Counted from the stretch's first letter, positions 18,952 to 31,490 are shown. The stretch is 64,000 nucleotides of DNA from Mongoliimonas terrestris (GCF_001927285.1 NZ_MSIG01000004.1:248001-312000); one strand, 5' to 3'. A program made the numbers and translations. Notes: generated by a model from the letters alone, not told the origin.

Positions 18952-20002
18952 GCGCCGCGTAGACCTCCGCAATCCGCGCCGCTTCTCGCTCCACTGAGAA
19001 ATGGGCCTCCACCCGCGCCCGGCCGGCACGGCCGATCGTATCGCGCGTGGCGGCCGGAAGGTCCATTGCCCGGCCCATGGCGGCGGCGAGCGCATCCGCA
19101 TCGCCGGCCGGCACCAGCCAGCCGGTGACGCCGTCCTCGATCAGGTGCGCGTGGGCACCGGCCCGGCTGGCGATCACCGGCGTGCCGCTCGCCATGGCCT
19201 CCAGCGGCAACAGGCCGAAGCCTTCGTGTCGTGGTGGCGCCACCACCAGCGACAAGGCGGGCATGAACACGGGGATGGTCGCCACCGGCTGCTCGCCAAG
19301 AAAGCGCACCCTGTCGGCGAGGCCAGCCTTCGCGAGCTTTTCCCGGCAGGTGTCCGCGAACGCGCGGTCCTCGGGCTTTTCGAGCCCGATCACCACCGCC
19401 GTCCAGTCCGGCCGAGCGGGAAGGGTGGCGAGCAGCGCGTCAACGAAGAGGTCCGTGCCTTTCTGGTGCCGCACGCGCCCGAAGATGCCGACGCCGTGTC
19501 GTCCGGGCAGACCCGTGGCGGCGAAGGCGGCGGCGCGGTCTTCGGCCGGCCGGTAGACGGCGGTGTCGACGCCGTGGAGGCTGACGGTCGCGGACCGGTC
19601 GAGGAAGGCCGCGGACTCCGGCGAGGTCGCGATCACCGCGTCCATCCGGTGGATCAGCGCCTTGGTGAAGCGGGTGTGGCGGCGCTGGGCGGCGGAGGTG
19701 AAGACGAGCCGCCAGCGCTGGCGGAGGAGGCGCGCGAGCAGCAGGCCGGCCACCATTTCGATGTTCCGGCGGGCGTGCCAGATCCGATGACGGCGGCCCT
19801 TCGGTGGGTGCCAGCCGCCGGTCAGCACATCGCGCCAGCGTACCGTCGGCAGATGATCCGGCAGGTTCGGTCCGAGCCCGGCGATGGCAAGGCTCCGCGC
19901 CTGGGCCGGAAGCAGCGCGATCACCGTGGAGGTGACGCCGGAGTATCGGCGGTTGAGGTTTGCGGCCACCACCTCCACCTCGGCAAAGTCCACGCGCGGC
20001 AT
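18941..20002 (-). CDS. lpsB: Glycosyltransferase family 4, LpsB/LpcC-like LPS core mannosyltransferase
   Basis: 353 residues, GT-B fold. N-terminal ANLNRRYSGVTSTVIALLPAQ is characteristic of the rhizobial LpsB/LpcC core mannosyltransferases; the GT4 donor-site motif is PRHEGFGLLPLEAMASGTPV with the catalytic E-x7-E pair, and GVDTAVYRP precedes the linker. It would transfer mannose to the LPS inner core in the cytoplasm. Gene order lrp-...-lpsB-greA-carB mirrors the S. meliloti lps core locus as I remember it, though lpsCDE are replaced here by the methyltransferase and ELM1 genes. Name given by similarity only. Confidence 0.82.
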   Translation of the reverse strand: MPRVDFAEVEVVAANLNRRYSGVTSTVIALLPAQARSLAIAGLGPNLPDHLPTVRWRDVLTGGWHPPKGRRHRIWHARRNIEMVAGLLLARLLRQRWRLVFTSAAQRRHTRFTKALIHRMDAVIATSPESAAFLDRSATVSLHGVDTAVYRPAEDRAAAFAATGLPGRHGVGIFGRVRHQKGTDLFVDALLATLPARPDWTAVVIGLEKPEDRAFADTCREKLAKAGLADRVRFLGEQPVATIPVFMPALSLVVAPPRHEGFGLLPLEAMASGTPVIASRAGAHAHLIEDGVTGWLVPAGDADALAAAMGRAMDLPAATRDTIGRAGRARVEAHFSVEREAARIAEVYAALTV

Positions 20003-20151
20003 CGGGCGGTCCTCGATGGGGCGCGGACGGAGCGAACGGCGGGGGCCGGAGGCATCGGTCCGACAGGCTGGGAGCGGAGGAGGGGAGACGTCAGGGCCGC
20101 GGGTGCGCCGGCCGGGCGGACGGGGCCGCTCCGGTCCGGCGCATCGGTCCG

Positions 20152-20625
20152 TCAGCGGAACGCGACCTGCAGAACCTCGTAGGCGCGAGCGCCGCCCGGG
20201 GCGGTCACTTCCACGCTGTCGCCCACGGACTTGCCGATCAGCGCGCGCGCGATGGGCGAGGAGATCGAGATGCGTCCCTCCTTCACGTCGGCTTCGGCGT
20301 CGCCGACGATCTGGTAGGTCTTCTCCTCCTCGGTGTCCTCGTCCACGAGGGTCACCGTGGCGCCGAACTTGATGGTGGTGCCGGAGAGCTTGGAGACGTC
20401 GATCACCTCGGCGCGCGACAGCATGTCCTCAAGATCGGAGATCCGGCCCTCGTTGTGGCTCTGGGCTTCCTTGGCGGCGTGGTATTCAGCGTTTTCCGAA
20501 AGGTCACCGTGTGCCCGCGCCTCCGAAATGGCCGCGATGATCCGGGGCCGTTCCTCGGATCTGCGCCGCTGAAGCTCGCGCTCGAGAGCGGCGTAGCCCC
20601 CAGCGGTCATCGGGATCTTTTCCAT
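20152..20625 (-). CDS. greA: Transcription elongation factor GreA
   Basis: 157 residues: N-terminal coiled-coil hairpin ([22 protein letters not shown] to about 75, with the tip acidic [15 protein letters not shown]) and C-terminal FKBP-like domain ([37 protein letters not shown]). It rescues backtracked RNA polymerase by stimulating transcript cleavage through the secondary channel. Full length. Same strand as carB upstream, 235 bases apart, and the glycosyltransferase downstream. Confidence 0.97.
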   Translation of the reverse strand: MEKIPMTAGGYAALERELQRRRSEERPRIIAAISEARAHGDLSENAEYHAAKEAQSHNEGRISDLEDMLSRAEVIDVSKLSGTTIKFGATVTLVDEDTEEEKTYQIVGDAEADVKEGRISISSPIARALIGKSVGDSVEVTAPGGARAYEVLQVAFR

Positions 20626-20860
20626 CGGTCGTTCAACCTTTCCCTAAAATCAACGCGCCCGACGCGTCGAGCGCCGGGCACTTCGTGTCTTTTGTTGTCC
20701 TTCTCGACCGGCGCCGGCCGACAGGTCGTTCACTCTCTCGTCGGGATGGATGGCGTGCGCCCACCGGGACGGAGGACGCGCCGTTCCCCACGGATGGCCG
20801 TCCGAACGAACGCGAACAGCCCCGCGTTCCCGACCGACCTCTCCAGTGGCGCGGCGTCTC

Positions 20861-24358
<3,498 letters not shown>

Positions 24359-24574
24359 TGTGCGCTCGCGTTCGGCCGAGGCCGACGGCGGCCGCGCTCA
24401 TCGCGCGCCGTCGGTCGGGCCCGGCTGTCATGACTTGGTGATGACGATCGACCGGCGGGCTTATAGTCGAAAAGGGGGCATCCGCAAACCCTCGCGGGCC
24501 CAAGTTTCTGGGGGCCGAGACCCCCGCGCGGTCCATGGCGGGGCGCGGTGTCGCTGAGGCTCTCGCTCCGGCGG

Positions 24575-24880
24575 TCAGCCGCGGGCGCCGTCGCGCTCGT
24601 CCGAGGTGGCGCGGCGGGGCGGATCGACGCGGGATTCCCGCGTGCCGTCGAAGTCCTCCACGCCGCGGCTGAGCGCCCAGCAGGCAAGGCGGACGGCGCG
24701 GGGGATCTCCACCAGCTTGCCGTCGCGACCGCCGCTTTCGTAGTACTGGATCATCCGCTTCTTCAGGCCGAGCCGCTCGGCGGCGTCCTTCTGGCGCAGG
24801 CCGAGGCTCTTTCGCCAATGGCGGAAGGCTTCCGGCGTCATCACCGGGTCGGAAGGCTGGCGGGACGATCCCTCCGTCAT
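24575..24880 (-). CDS. Small XRE-type helix-turn-helix protein
   Basis: 101 residues with an HTH of the Cro/C1 type (MTPEAFRHWRKSLGLRQKDAAERLGLKKRMIQYYESG, about 14-50) and a short basic tail. Likely a DNA-binding protein of the kind found singly in Rhizobiales chromosomes; target unknown. Two in-frame ATGs 15 bases apart begin a tandemly duplicated ATGACGGAGGG; I prefer the second (24880) because the first copy supplies it with a GGAGGG ribosome binding site. Starting at 24895 would add five residues. Confidence 0.85.
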   Translation of the reverse strand: MTEGSSRQPSDPVMTPEAFRHWRKSLGLRQKDAAERLGLKKRMIQYYESGGRDGKLVEIPRAVRLACWALSRGVEDFDGTRESRVDPPRRATSDERDGARG

Positions 24881-25106
24881 GGGGCCCTCCGTCATGGGGC
24901 GAAACCTTGGGTTCGGCTGTCGGCGTGGGTCAGGCCTTGGATGCTAACCGGGACGGCGGGCGATGCACAGGGTGCGGTTCCGGCGCGCCGTCCGACAGAC
25001 GGTGTGTGTGGATCCATCCGGCGCTTCGCCCGTTCTGGCTTCACACATGCGGCTTGCGGTAACCGACAGGCCGTCGCAGTGTTTGCCGGTGGGGAGGATC
25101 CGATCG

Positions 25107-26051
25107 ATGCGATGGCGTGGACGGCGGGAGAGCAACAACGTCGAGGACCGGCGCGGCGACAGCGGGGGCGGCGGCCTCGGCCGGGGCGGATTCGGCGGGC
25201 GCGGCGGCGGATTCCGGCTGCCGACGGGCGGCGGGGGTCTGCGCCGGGCGGGCGGGCCGGGCATCGGCTTCATCATCGTCGCCATGATCGTCCTGTGGCT
25301 GCTCGGGATGAACCCCCTGGCGCTGCTGACCGGCGGCGATCTCGGCGGCGTGCTGGGCGGATCGTCCCAGATGACCAGCATCGAGGAGGATCGGCCCCGC
25401 ACCGGCGCCGACGACGAGATGAGCAGCTTCGTGCGGGTGGTGCTGGCTGAGACGGAGGACACCTGGGCGACCATCTTCCAGGCCGAGGGGGAGACCTATC
25501 CCCAGCCGCGGCTCACCCTCTTCCGCGACACCTTCCAGAGCGGCTGCGGCTTCGCGTCGGCGGCGAGCGGACCGTTCTACTGCCCGGCGGACCAGAAGGT
25601 CTACATCGACCTTGCGTTCTATGACGAACTGCGCCGGCGCTTCCAGGCGCCCGGCGATTTCGCTCAGGCCTATGTGATCGCCCACGAGGTGGGCCACCAC
25701 GTGCAGAACGTGCTCGGCATCCTGCCCGAGTTCAACCGCCTGCGCGCGCAGATGAGCGAGCAGGAGGCGAACGCCATGTCGGTCCGGGTGGAACTCCAGG
25801 CGGACTGCTTTGCCGGCGTGTGGGCCCACGACGCGGCGCAAAAGGGTCTTCTGGAGGAAGGCGACATCCAGGAGGCGATGAATGCCGCCGCCCAGATCGG
25901 CGACGACGCGATCCAGAAGCGCATGCAGGGCTATGTGGTGCCGGAGAGCTTCAACCACGGCACCTCCGAGCAGCGCCAACGCTGGTTCAACACCGGTTAC
26001 CGCAGCGGCGACTGGCAGGGCTGCGACACCTTCAAGGCGACGCAGCTTTGA
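25107..26051 (+). CDS. Neutral zinc metallopeptidase, YpfJ family
   Basis: 314 residues. A Gly/Arg-rich cytosolic start (1-50) precedes one transmembrane helix (54-74), then a periplasmic domain with the zinc motif HEVGHH (193-198), a third ligand in ELQADCFAGVWAH, and the conserved GFASAASGPFYCPADQKVYIDLAFYDEL segment (key residues GPFYCP and YID). GGGGAGG lies 9 bases before the ATG. Family PF04228 (YpfJ, KPN_02809-like); substrates unknown. Divergent from the HTH gene; 135 bases before an MFS gene. Confidence 0.93.
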   Translation: MRWRGRRESNNVEDRRGDSGGGGLGRGGFGGRGGGFRLPTGGGGLRRAGGPGIGFIIVAMIVLWLLGMNPLALLTGGDLGGVLGGSSQMTSIEEDRPRTGADDEMSSFVRVVLAETEDTWATIFQAEGETYPQPRLTLFRDTFQSGCGFASAASGPFYCPADQKVYIDLAFYDELRRRFQAPGDFAQAYVIAHEVGHHVQNVLGILPEFNRLRAQMSEQEANAMSVRVELQADCFAGVWAHDAAQKGLLEEGDIQEAMNAAAQIGDDAIQKRMQGYVVPESFNHGTSEQRQRWFNTGYRSGDWQGCDTFKATQL

Positions 26052-26186
26052 GGGTAGGGGCTTCCGGCCTTTCATGAGGTCTGGCGTCGCAGCGGGTGTG
26101 ATGGTTTTTGACAGCGGCCGGTCCGGCGGTCATGGATGGCGTTCGTCCGCCCATCCAGCCCGCGCCTCGACGGACCGCCCGCTTCC

Positions 26187-27419
26187 ATGACTTCGACGGC
26201 CAGGACCCTCGTCTTCGTCTACATCACCATCGCGCTCGACGTGATCGCCATCGCCATGGTGATCCCGATCCTGCCGGCGCTCCTGATGGAACTGACCGGG
26301 GACGGCGTGGAGGCGGCGGCGATCGACGGGGGGTGGCTGATCTTCGCCTATTCGGGGATGCAGTTCCTGTTCGCGCCGGTGATCGGCAACCTTTCCGACC
26401 GGTTCGGGCGGCGGCCGGTGCTCTTGGCGTCGGTCGCCACGTTCGGCCTCGACAACCTGATCTGCGCGCTGGCCCCGACGCTGCCGTGGCTGTTCGCCGG
26501 CCGCATCCTCGCGGGCATCTCCGGCGGCAGCTACACCACGGCCGGCGCGGTGATCGCCGACGTCTCCACGCCGGAGACGCGGGCGCGGAACTACGGCTTC
26601 ATCGGCATCGCCTTCGGCGTGGGGTTCGTGTTCGGGCCGGCCATCGGCGGCCTTCTCGGCGAGATCGGGCCGCGGGTGCCCTTCTTCGCGGCGGCGGCCC
26701 TGTCCCTCGCCAACTTCGTGTTCGGCTGGTTCTTCCTTCAGGAGACGCTGCCGCGGGCGCGGCGGCGGGCTTTCGACATCCGCCGCGCCAATCCGTTCGG
26801 CGCCTTTCGCCACCTGATGCGGTATCCGGCGCTGCTCGCGCTCGTCTCGGTGATCGTGATCTATCAGTTGGCCCACGACGCCAACCCGGCGGTGTGGACC
26901 TATTCGACCAAGCTGCGCTTCGGCTGGAGCGAGGCGGACATCGGGCTCAGTCTTGCCGCCGTCGGGATCGGCATGGCGGTGGTGATGGGCGGGCTGGTGG
27001 GGCCGGTGGTGCGCCGGTTCGGCGAGGCGCGCGCGGCGCAGATCGGCTGCGCGCTCGCGGCGGTCGGTTTCACGGGCTTCGCCTTCGCGCCGAACGGTCT
27101 GGTGATGCTCGCCTTCATCCCCTTCTTCGCCTTCATCGGGCTGATCGAACCGTCGATCCGATCCTTGGCGGTGGCGGAGGTGGGGCCGGACGGGCAGGGC
27201 GAACTGCAGGGCGCCATCGCCAGTGTGAAGGCGCTGACCATGGTGCTCTCGCCGATCCTGATGACGCGCCTGTTCGCCGCCTTCACCGGCGCCGACGCGC
27301 CGGTGCACTTCCCCGGCGCGCCTTTCCTGGCGGCGGCGTTGCTGCTCGCCGTGGGCGTGGCCGTGGTGGCGGCGCGGGTGGGCGCACGCGACGTCGCGCT
27401 CGGCGGCCGGGCGGGGTAG
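26187..27419 (+). CDS. TCR/Tet family MFS efflux transporter
   Basis: 410 residues, about twelve transmembrane helices. ALDVIAIAMVIPILPALLMEL in helix 1, the loop 2-3 motif GNLSDRFGRRPVLL and SPETRARNYGFIGIAFGVGFVFGPAIGG-type motif C residues (GxxFGxGFxxGPxxGG) are those of tetracycline-type drug/H+ antiporters (TetA family). It may export hydrophobic drugs, but resistance is not implied. Start at MTSTARTLV, since upstream residues do not extend helix 1. Followed by a GC-rich hairpin facing carA. Confidence 0.88.
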   Translation: MTSTARTLVFVYITIALDVIAIAMVIPILPALLMELTGDGVEAAAIDGGWLIFAYSGMQFLFAPVIGNLSDRFGRRPVLLASVATFGLDNLICALAPTLPWLFAGRILAGISGGSYTTAGAVIADVSTPETRARNYGFIGIAFGVGFVFGPAIGGLLGEIGPRVPFFAAAALSLANFVFGWFFLQETLPRARRRAFDIRRANPFGAFRHLMRYPALLALVSVIVIYQLAHDANPAVWTYSTKLRFGWSEADIGLSLAAVGIGMAVVMGGLVGPVVRRFGEARAAQIGCALAAVGFTGFAFAPNGLVMLAFIPFFAFIGLIEPSIRSLAVAEVGPDGQGELQGAIASVKALTMVLSPILMTRLFAAFTGADAPVHFPGAPFLAAALLLAVGVAVVAARVGARDVALGGRAG

Positions 27420-27463
27420 GGGGCCCGCCGCCGCGATCAGGCAGCGGCGCGGCGGGCTGTCCG

Positions 27464-28669
27464 TCAGCCGCGCTCGGGGACCTCGGCCTCGCCCTTCTGG
27501 ACGCGGATCAGGTTGACGAAGCGGCGGAAGAGATAGTGGCTGTCCTGCGGGCCTGGGCTCGCCTCCGGGTGGTACTGCACCGAGAAGGCGGGCTTGTCCT
27601 TGAGGCGCAGGCCGGCGTTGGAGCCGTCGAACAGGGAGACGTGGGTCTCCTCCACGGTGTCCGGCAGCGTCGCCGTCTCCACCGCGAAGCCGTGGTTCAT
27701 GGAGGTGATCTCCACCTTGCCGGTGGTGTGGTCCATCACCGGGTGGTTCGCCCCGTGGTGGCCCTGGTGCATCTTCGACGTCCGCGCGCCGACGGCAAGA
27801 CCGAGCATCTGGTGGCCGAGGCAGATGCCGAAGGTGGGGATGCCCTTCTCGATCACCGCCTGGATGGTCGGCACGGCGTATTCGCCGGTGGCGGCCGGGT
27901 CGCCCGGGCCGTTGGAGAGGAAGACGCCGTCGGGCTCCAGGGCGAGCACGTCCTCCGCCGTGGCGGTGGCCGGCAGCACGGTGACGCGGCAGCCCTGGTC
28001 GGCGAGAAGGCGCAGGATGTTGCGCTTCACGCCGAAGTCGATGGCGACCACGTGATACTTGGGCGCCTCCACCTTGGCGTAGCCCTCGCCCCAGGCCCAG
28101 GTCTTCTCGTCCCAGCCGTAGGACTGGGTGGAGGAGACCTCCTTGGCGAGATCGAGGCCTTCCAGGCCGCTCCAGGCCGAAGCCTGCCGCTTCAGGTCGT
28201 CGAGGTCGAAGCGGCCGTCCGGGTCGTGGGCGATGACGGCGTTCGGCATGCCCTTCTCCCGGATGAGAGCGGTGAGGGCGCGGGTGTCGATGCCGCCGAT
28301 GCCGATGATGCCGCGGGCGCCGAGCCAGGCGTCGAACCGCCGGGCGGCGCGCCAGTTGGAGCTGTCGGTGACGTCGGCCTTCAGCACCACGCCGCGCACG
28401 CCGGACGCGGCGGAGAGGTTCACCGTCTCGATGTCCTCGTCGTTAACGCCCACGTTGCCGATGTGCGGGAAGGTGAAGGTGATGATCTGGCCCGCGTAGG
28501 ACGGGTCCGTCAGGATCTCCTGGTAGCCGGTCATGGCGGTGTTGAAGCAGACCTCGCCCACCGCCGCCCCTCGGGCGCCGACGCCGAAGCCTTCGATCAC
28601 GGTGCCGTCGGCGAGCACCAGGACGGCGGTCGGGACGGGCTCGGCCCAGGCGTTGGTGGCGTCCTGCAT
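27464..28669 (-). CDS. carA: Carbamoyl-phosphate synthase small subunit
   Basis: 401 residues: N-terminal CPSase small-chain domain and C-terminal class I glutamine amidotransferase with the triad Cys283 (GICLGHQML), His367 and Glu369 (QYHPEA). It hydrolyses glutamine and channels ammonia to CarB. I start at MQDATN (28669), preceded by AAGGA 7 bases upstream; an ATG five codons earlier lacks such a site. carB lies 3.1 kb away on the same strand, with three genes between. Confidence 0.97.
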   Translation of the reverse strand: MQDATNAWAEPVPTAVLVLADGTVIEGFGVGARGAAVGEVCFNTAMTGYQEILTDPSYAGQIITFTFPHIGNVGVNDEDIETVNLSAASGVRGVVLKADVTDSSNWRAARRFDAWLGARGIIGIGGIDTRALTALIREKGMPNAVIAHDPDGRFDLDDLKRQASAWSGLEGLDLAKEVSSTQSYGWDEKTWAWGEGYAKVEAPKYHVVAIDFGVKRNILRLLADQGCRVTVLPATATAEDVLALEPDGVFLSNGPGDPAATGEYAVPTIQAVIEKGIPTFGICLGHQMLGLAVGARTSKMHQGHHGANHPVMDHTTGKVEITSMNHGFAVETATLPDTVEETHVSLFDGSNAGLRLKDKPAFSVQYHPEASPGPQDSHYLFRRFVNLIRVQKGEAEVPERG

Positions 28670-28915
28670 CGGGTGATCCTTCATCAGCAGCGGCGGACCC
28701 CGCGCGCGACAGAGCCCGGCGGCGGGTCGGCCGTCGGGCGTGTCGGTTTCGGATCCGCGATCAGGCGAAAACGGTGCGGCTCGCGCCAGCCACCGAGGCA
28801 CCGCCATCCGGCAGGGTCCGGATGCGGGCAAGGGCGCGGCGGACCGGCGGTTCGTCGCGGGGGCGGACCATAGGGGAAGGGGGACTGCCGGTCAACCGGC
28901 GATCGGAGCGGAGGA

Positions 28916-29392
28916 TCAGCGGGACGGCAGGCCGATCCAGCGGGGGGTGCGGGCGGCGTAGGCGGTCCAGGCGTCGCCGAACTTGGCGGCGAGGTGGCGC
29001 TCCTCGCGGAGGATCGCCAGGCGGTGGGTGGCGAGGGCGTCGACCGCGGCGGCGGCGAGCATCCAGAGGGAGCCGAGGCCGACGGCAAGGCCGAGGAGGA
29101 GGAGGACGTTGCCGACGTAGATGGGGTTTCGACTGAGGCCGAACGGCCCGGTGGTGACGAGCTGATCGGCGGCCCGGTGCGGCAGGATGTTGGTGCGCGC
29201 CCGCGCCATGGTGAGCATGGCCCAGACGTCGAGCCCGAGGGCCGCGGCCATCGTCACCCAGCCGAGCAGCGGCGGCAGGGGCAGGCCGGTGGGGACGAGC
29301 CATTCCAGGACGAGCGCGGCGGCAAGGGAGCCGGCGAGGATCATCGGCGGCCAGGGCAGGGTGTTCGGCCTTACGGTGCGATCGGTGTCCAT
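28916..29392 (-). CDS. Isoprenylcysteine carboxyl methyltransferase-like membrane protein
   Basis: 158 residues with four to five hydrophobic helices and the ICMT/PEMT signature TTGPFGLSRNPIYVGNVLLLLG plus the C-terminal EERHLAAKFGDAWTAY (key residues RNPxY and EExxL...Y). These inner-membrane enzymes use SAM to methylate lipid-like substrates; the bacterial substrate is unknown. Start set at MDTDRTVRP (29392), before the first helix. Lies downstream of the DUF6152/DUF6644 pair on the same strand, 172 bases apart. Confidence 0.87.
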   Translation of the reverse strand: MDTDRTVRPNTLPWPPMILAGSLAAALVLEWLVPTGLPLPPLLGWVTMAAALGLDVWAMLTMARARTNILPHRAADQLVTTGPFGLSRNPIYVGNVLLLLGLAVGLGSLWMLAAAAVDALATHRLAILREERHLAAKFGDAWTAYAARTPRWIGLPSR

Positions 29393-29564
29393 CAGCGGCC
29401 TCCCATCGGGGCTCGGGCGCGCTGCGCGGCGGTCCGGCGCCCCCGCGCCCAGGACCGCATTGAAGGGCATCGGGTCGGTGGAATCCAGCGGTGGATGAAA
29501 GCAAGAGCACGCCGCCCTTCGCCGCGCCGGTCTGGACTGAGGGTTGCCGCCCGAGGGCGCGCCC

Positions 29565-30038
29565 TCAGCCCTGCCAGTAGCCGATCAGCCGGCCGGCCAC
29601 GATGGCGGTCGTCCAGGCGGCGAGGGAGACGAGCGCCGTCGTTCGTGGCAGGCGGTCGGCAAGGCCGGTGGCGCGCATGCCGGCGGCGTTGGCGGCGCCG
29701 ACCGCCACCGCGGCGATCTTCACCTGGAACACGCCCATCGCCGCGTAGTCGAGCGCCTGGACGCTGAAGAGGAGGGCACCCGAGACGGCCGCCACCAGAA
29801 GGCCGACGGCGGCCACGGTGACGGCCGGGCGCGCCAGCGTTTCGGCCGCGACGCTCCGCCAGGCGCCGAGCAGGCGGAGGTCGAGCACCAGGATGGCGCC
29901 GAAGAGAGCGGCGAGCCCGAGCACGTGGGCCACGTTGACGATCGGGTAGGCCCAACGGGACACCCGGAGCGCCGTCGCGACGCCGGTCGCCTCCAGCGCC
30001 GTCAGCGGGCCGTCAAGGAGCGCGGACAGCGCCTCCAA
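29565..30038 (-). CDS. DUF6644-like multi-pass membrane protein
   Basis: About 157 residues with four or five helices; the opening ALRVSRWAYPIVNVAHVLGLAALFGAI with a conserved His in helix 1 (NVAHVLG) and VFQVKIAAVAVGAAN are typical of DUF6644/DUF2214-like proteins, where paired His residues could bind heme or metal. The start is probably TTG at 30038 with GGGA upstream, 5 bases after the stop of the DUF6152 gene, so the two are translationally coupled. Confidence 0.78.
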   Translation of the reverse strand: MEALSALLDGPLTALEATGVATALRVSRWAYPIVNVAHVLGLAALFGAILVLDLRLLGAWRSVAAETLARPAVTVAAVGLLVAAVSGALLFSVQALDYAAMGVFQVKIAAVAVGAANAAGMRATGLADRLPRTTALVSLAAWTTAIVAGRLIGYWQG

Positions 30039-30043
30039 GCCGC

Positions 30044-30439
30044 TCAGTCCCGGTCGGGGTAGAGGTTGTGCGTCTCGCCGTCGATGATGATGCGCTCCGC
30101 CTTCATCAGCCGCTCGGCCGGGTCGCTCGCCCGGTGGCCGCTGGCGGTCAGCTCCACGCCGGGGCGGAGCTTCTCGTCGGTGAGGCCGGCCTGCGCGTTC
30201 CGCCAGGGCTGGCCGACCTCCACGGTCCACATCTCGCCGTCTGCCGACACCTGCAGGAGGCCGTGCGGGTTGCCGAGGCGTGCCTCCTCGATGGTGCCGG
30301 TGAGCTCGAAGTTGCCGTCCTCCGCCCAGCGCCAGCCGTGGTGGGCGGCGACCGGACCGGCGGCGACGCCGGCAAGGACGAGGGCGAGCGGCAGGGCGAG
30401 GCGCCGGGCCGCCGCGGGCTTCAGGATGGGTCGCATCAT
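30044..30439 (-). CDS. DUF6152 family periplasmic protein
   Basis: 131 residues: signal peptide (1-32, ending VAAHHGW) and a small beta domain. The mature N-terminus HHGW, the segment NPHGLLQV and the end LYPDRD match DUF6152 proteins, which I know as companions of DUF6644 membrane proteins. The exposed His-His suggests metal binding (copper is a guess). AGGAG is 4 bases before the first ATG and 7 before the second; either may be used. Confidence 0.82.
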   Translation of the reverse strand: MMRPILKPAAARRLALPLALVLAGVAAGPVAAHHGWRWAEDGNFELTGTIEEARLGNPHGLLQVSADGEMWTVEVGQPWRNAQAGLTDEKLRPGVELTASGHRASDPAERLMKAERIIIDGETHNLYPDRD

Positions 30440-30474
30440 GGGGCTCCTGTTCGTGGGGGCCGCGCCTGGCGCGG

Positions 30475-31038
30475 CTAGTCTTCGTCGATCAGCACCCGTC
30501 CGTGCAGCTTGACCGTTCCGGACGGGTCCAGCGAAATCACGATCAGTTCACCGGACGCCGGATAAACCCCGGTGAGCGCCGTGATGTTCACCTGATGGGT
30601 GACGAGCACGGCCTTCCGGCCATCGAGATCGGCGAGCCGCGTCTTCAGGGCGGCGGTGGCCGCGTCGGCTTGCCCGCGGTTTCCGAAGAAGGAGTTGAGC
30701 GCGGGCTCGTCGCTCACCGGGCCGACCCCGAGGAGGCGGGCGGTGTCGCGGGCGCGGCACCAGGCGCTCGTCAGCACGATGTCCACCGCAACGCCGTTCT
30801 GCCGGATCTCCGCGCCGATCCGGCGCGCCTGCGCGCGGCCCCGGTCGTCCAGATTGCGCTGGGTTGCGCAGTCGTCGAGCGTGTAGCCAGCAGGATCCCC
30901 GGTGCCGGGTGCCCGGGCGTGGCGGAGAAGGGCGTGTGTGCCCGGCGCCTTCAGGGCCGCCCAGACCTCCGGCGCTGCGCGGGCGGCAGGCGCGCCGAGA
31001 GCGAGGAGGAAGGCGAGGATGGGCAGGAGAAGGCGCAT
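30475..31038 (-). CDS. Periplasmic histidine phosphatase family protein
   Basis: 187 residues: signal peptide (1-21) and a branch-2-like histidine phosphatase domain: LLRHA (His40 the phospho-acceptor), YTLDDCATQRNLDDRGRAQA, LTSAWCRARDTA and the second catalytic His in LVTHQVNITALTG. Family members dephosphorylate small phosphomonoesters in the periplasm; substrate unknown. It precedes the DUF6152 gene by 35 bases and may be the first gene of that transcript. Confidence 0.88.
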   Translation of the reverse strand: MRLLLPILAFLLALGAPAARAAPEVWAALKAPGTHALLRHARAPGTGDPAGYTLDDCATQRNLDDRGRAQARRIGAEIRQNGVAVDIVLTSAWCRARDTARLLGVGPVSDEPALNSFFGNRGQADAATAALKTRLADLDGRKAVLVTHQVNITALTGVYPASGELIVISLDPSGTVKLHGRVLIDED

Positions 31039-31197
31039 GGGAGTGGCGGGTGTTCCGGTGCGAGGAGACAGTCGCGCGGAAGATGGGGCGGTGAGGGGGC
31101 GGGAAAAGGGGGAGGTCGAGGGAGAAGGAGCAAGGCGTGTGGGCGCGGGCGGGAGGGGCGTCGCCGGTGGGCGGAATGCGCGTTCACCGGCCGGGAT

Positions 31198-31284
31198 CGT
31201 CGTGGTCCGCCTGCGCGGGCTAGCCACGCATACTGCCGATGCGCGGAGAAAAGCGTGGGTGGTCCGCCTGCGCGGACCATGACG
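31198..31284. repeat. Paired-hairpin repeat, copy A
   Basis: An 87-base element built as hairpin - core - hairpin. Right hairpin: TGGTCCGC/GCGGACCA around loop CTGC (31260-31279). Left hairpin uses the same left arm with a partner that pairs through two wobble pairs. The core CACGCATACTGCCGATG (from 31227) is shared with copy B, and CCACGC/GCGTGG in the core pair with each other. Same orientation as copy B. Confidence 0.75.
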
Positions 31285-31398
31285 ATGGCGGGCACGGGCA
31301 AGATCATTGCGAGTAGACCCGTCGCTGTCGCTCGTGATTACAGTGGATAGCGCCTGTAACTACTGTGCATGTTACTGATACTATCCCTGAACCGCCGC

Positions 31399-31489
31399 CG
31401 TCGTCATGGTCCGGTTCAGCCGGACCAATCACGCATACTGCCGATGGGCTGGACAATGCGTGGGTGGTCCGCCTTCGCGGACCATGACG
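31399..31489. repeat. Paired-hairpin repeat, copy B
   Basis: 91 bases, clearly related to copy A 114 bases away. Left hairpin TGGTCCGG/CCGGACCA (loop TTCAG), right hairpin TGGTCCGC/GCGGACCA (loop CTTC), core CACGCATACTGCCGATG (from 31431) identical. Loops differ from copy A while stems stay paired, which is what selection for RNA or cruciform structure, or a dispersed palindromic family, would give. Confidence 0.75.
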
Positions 31490-31490
31490 G

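Noticed and set aside
27421..27463. Hairpin between the Tet-like MFS and carA as an intrinsic terminator
   Set aside because: The GC-rich arms pair only with a bulge and there is no T run on either strand; too weak to list as a terminator.
26108..28873. Plus-strand 921-codon frame across the Tet-like MFS and carA
   Set aside because: It is out of frame with the MFS and antisense to carA; no recognisable domain, low-complexity composition.
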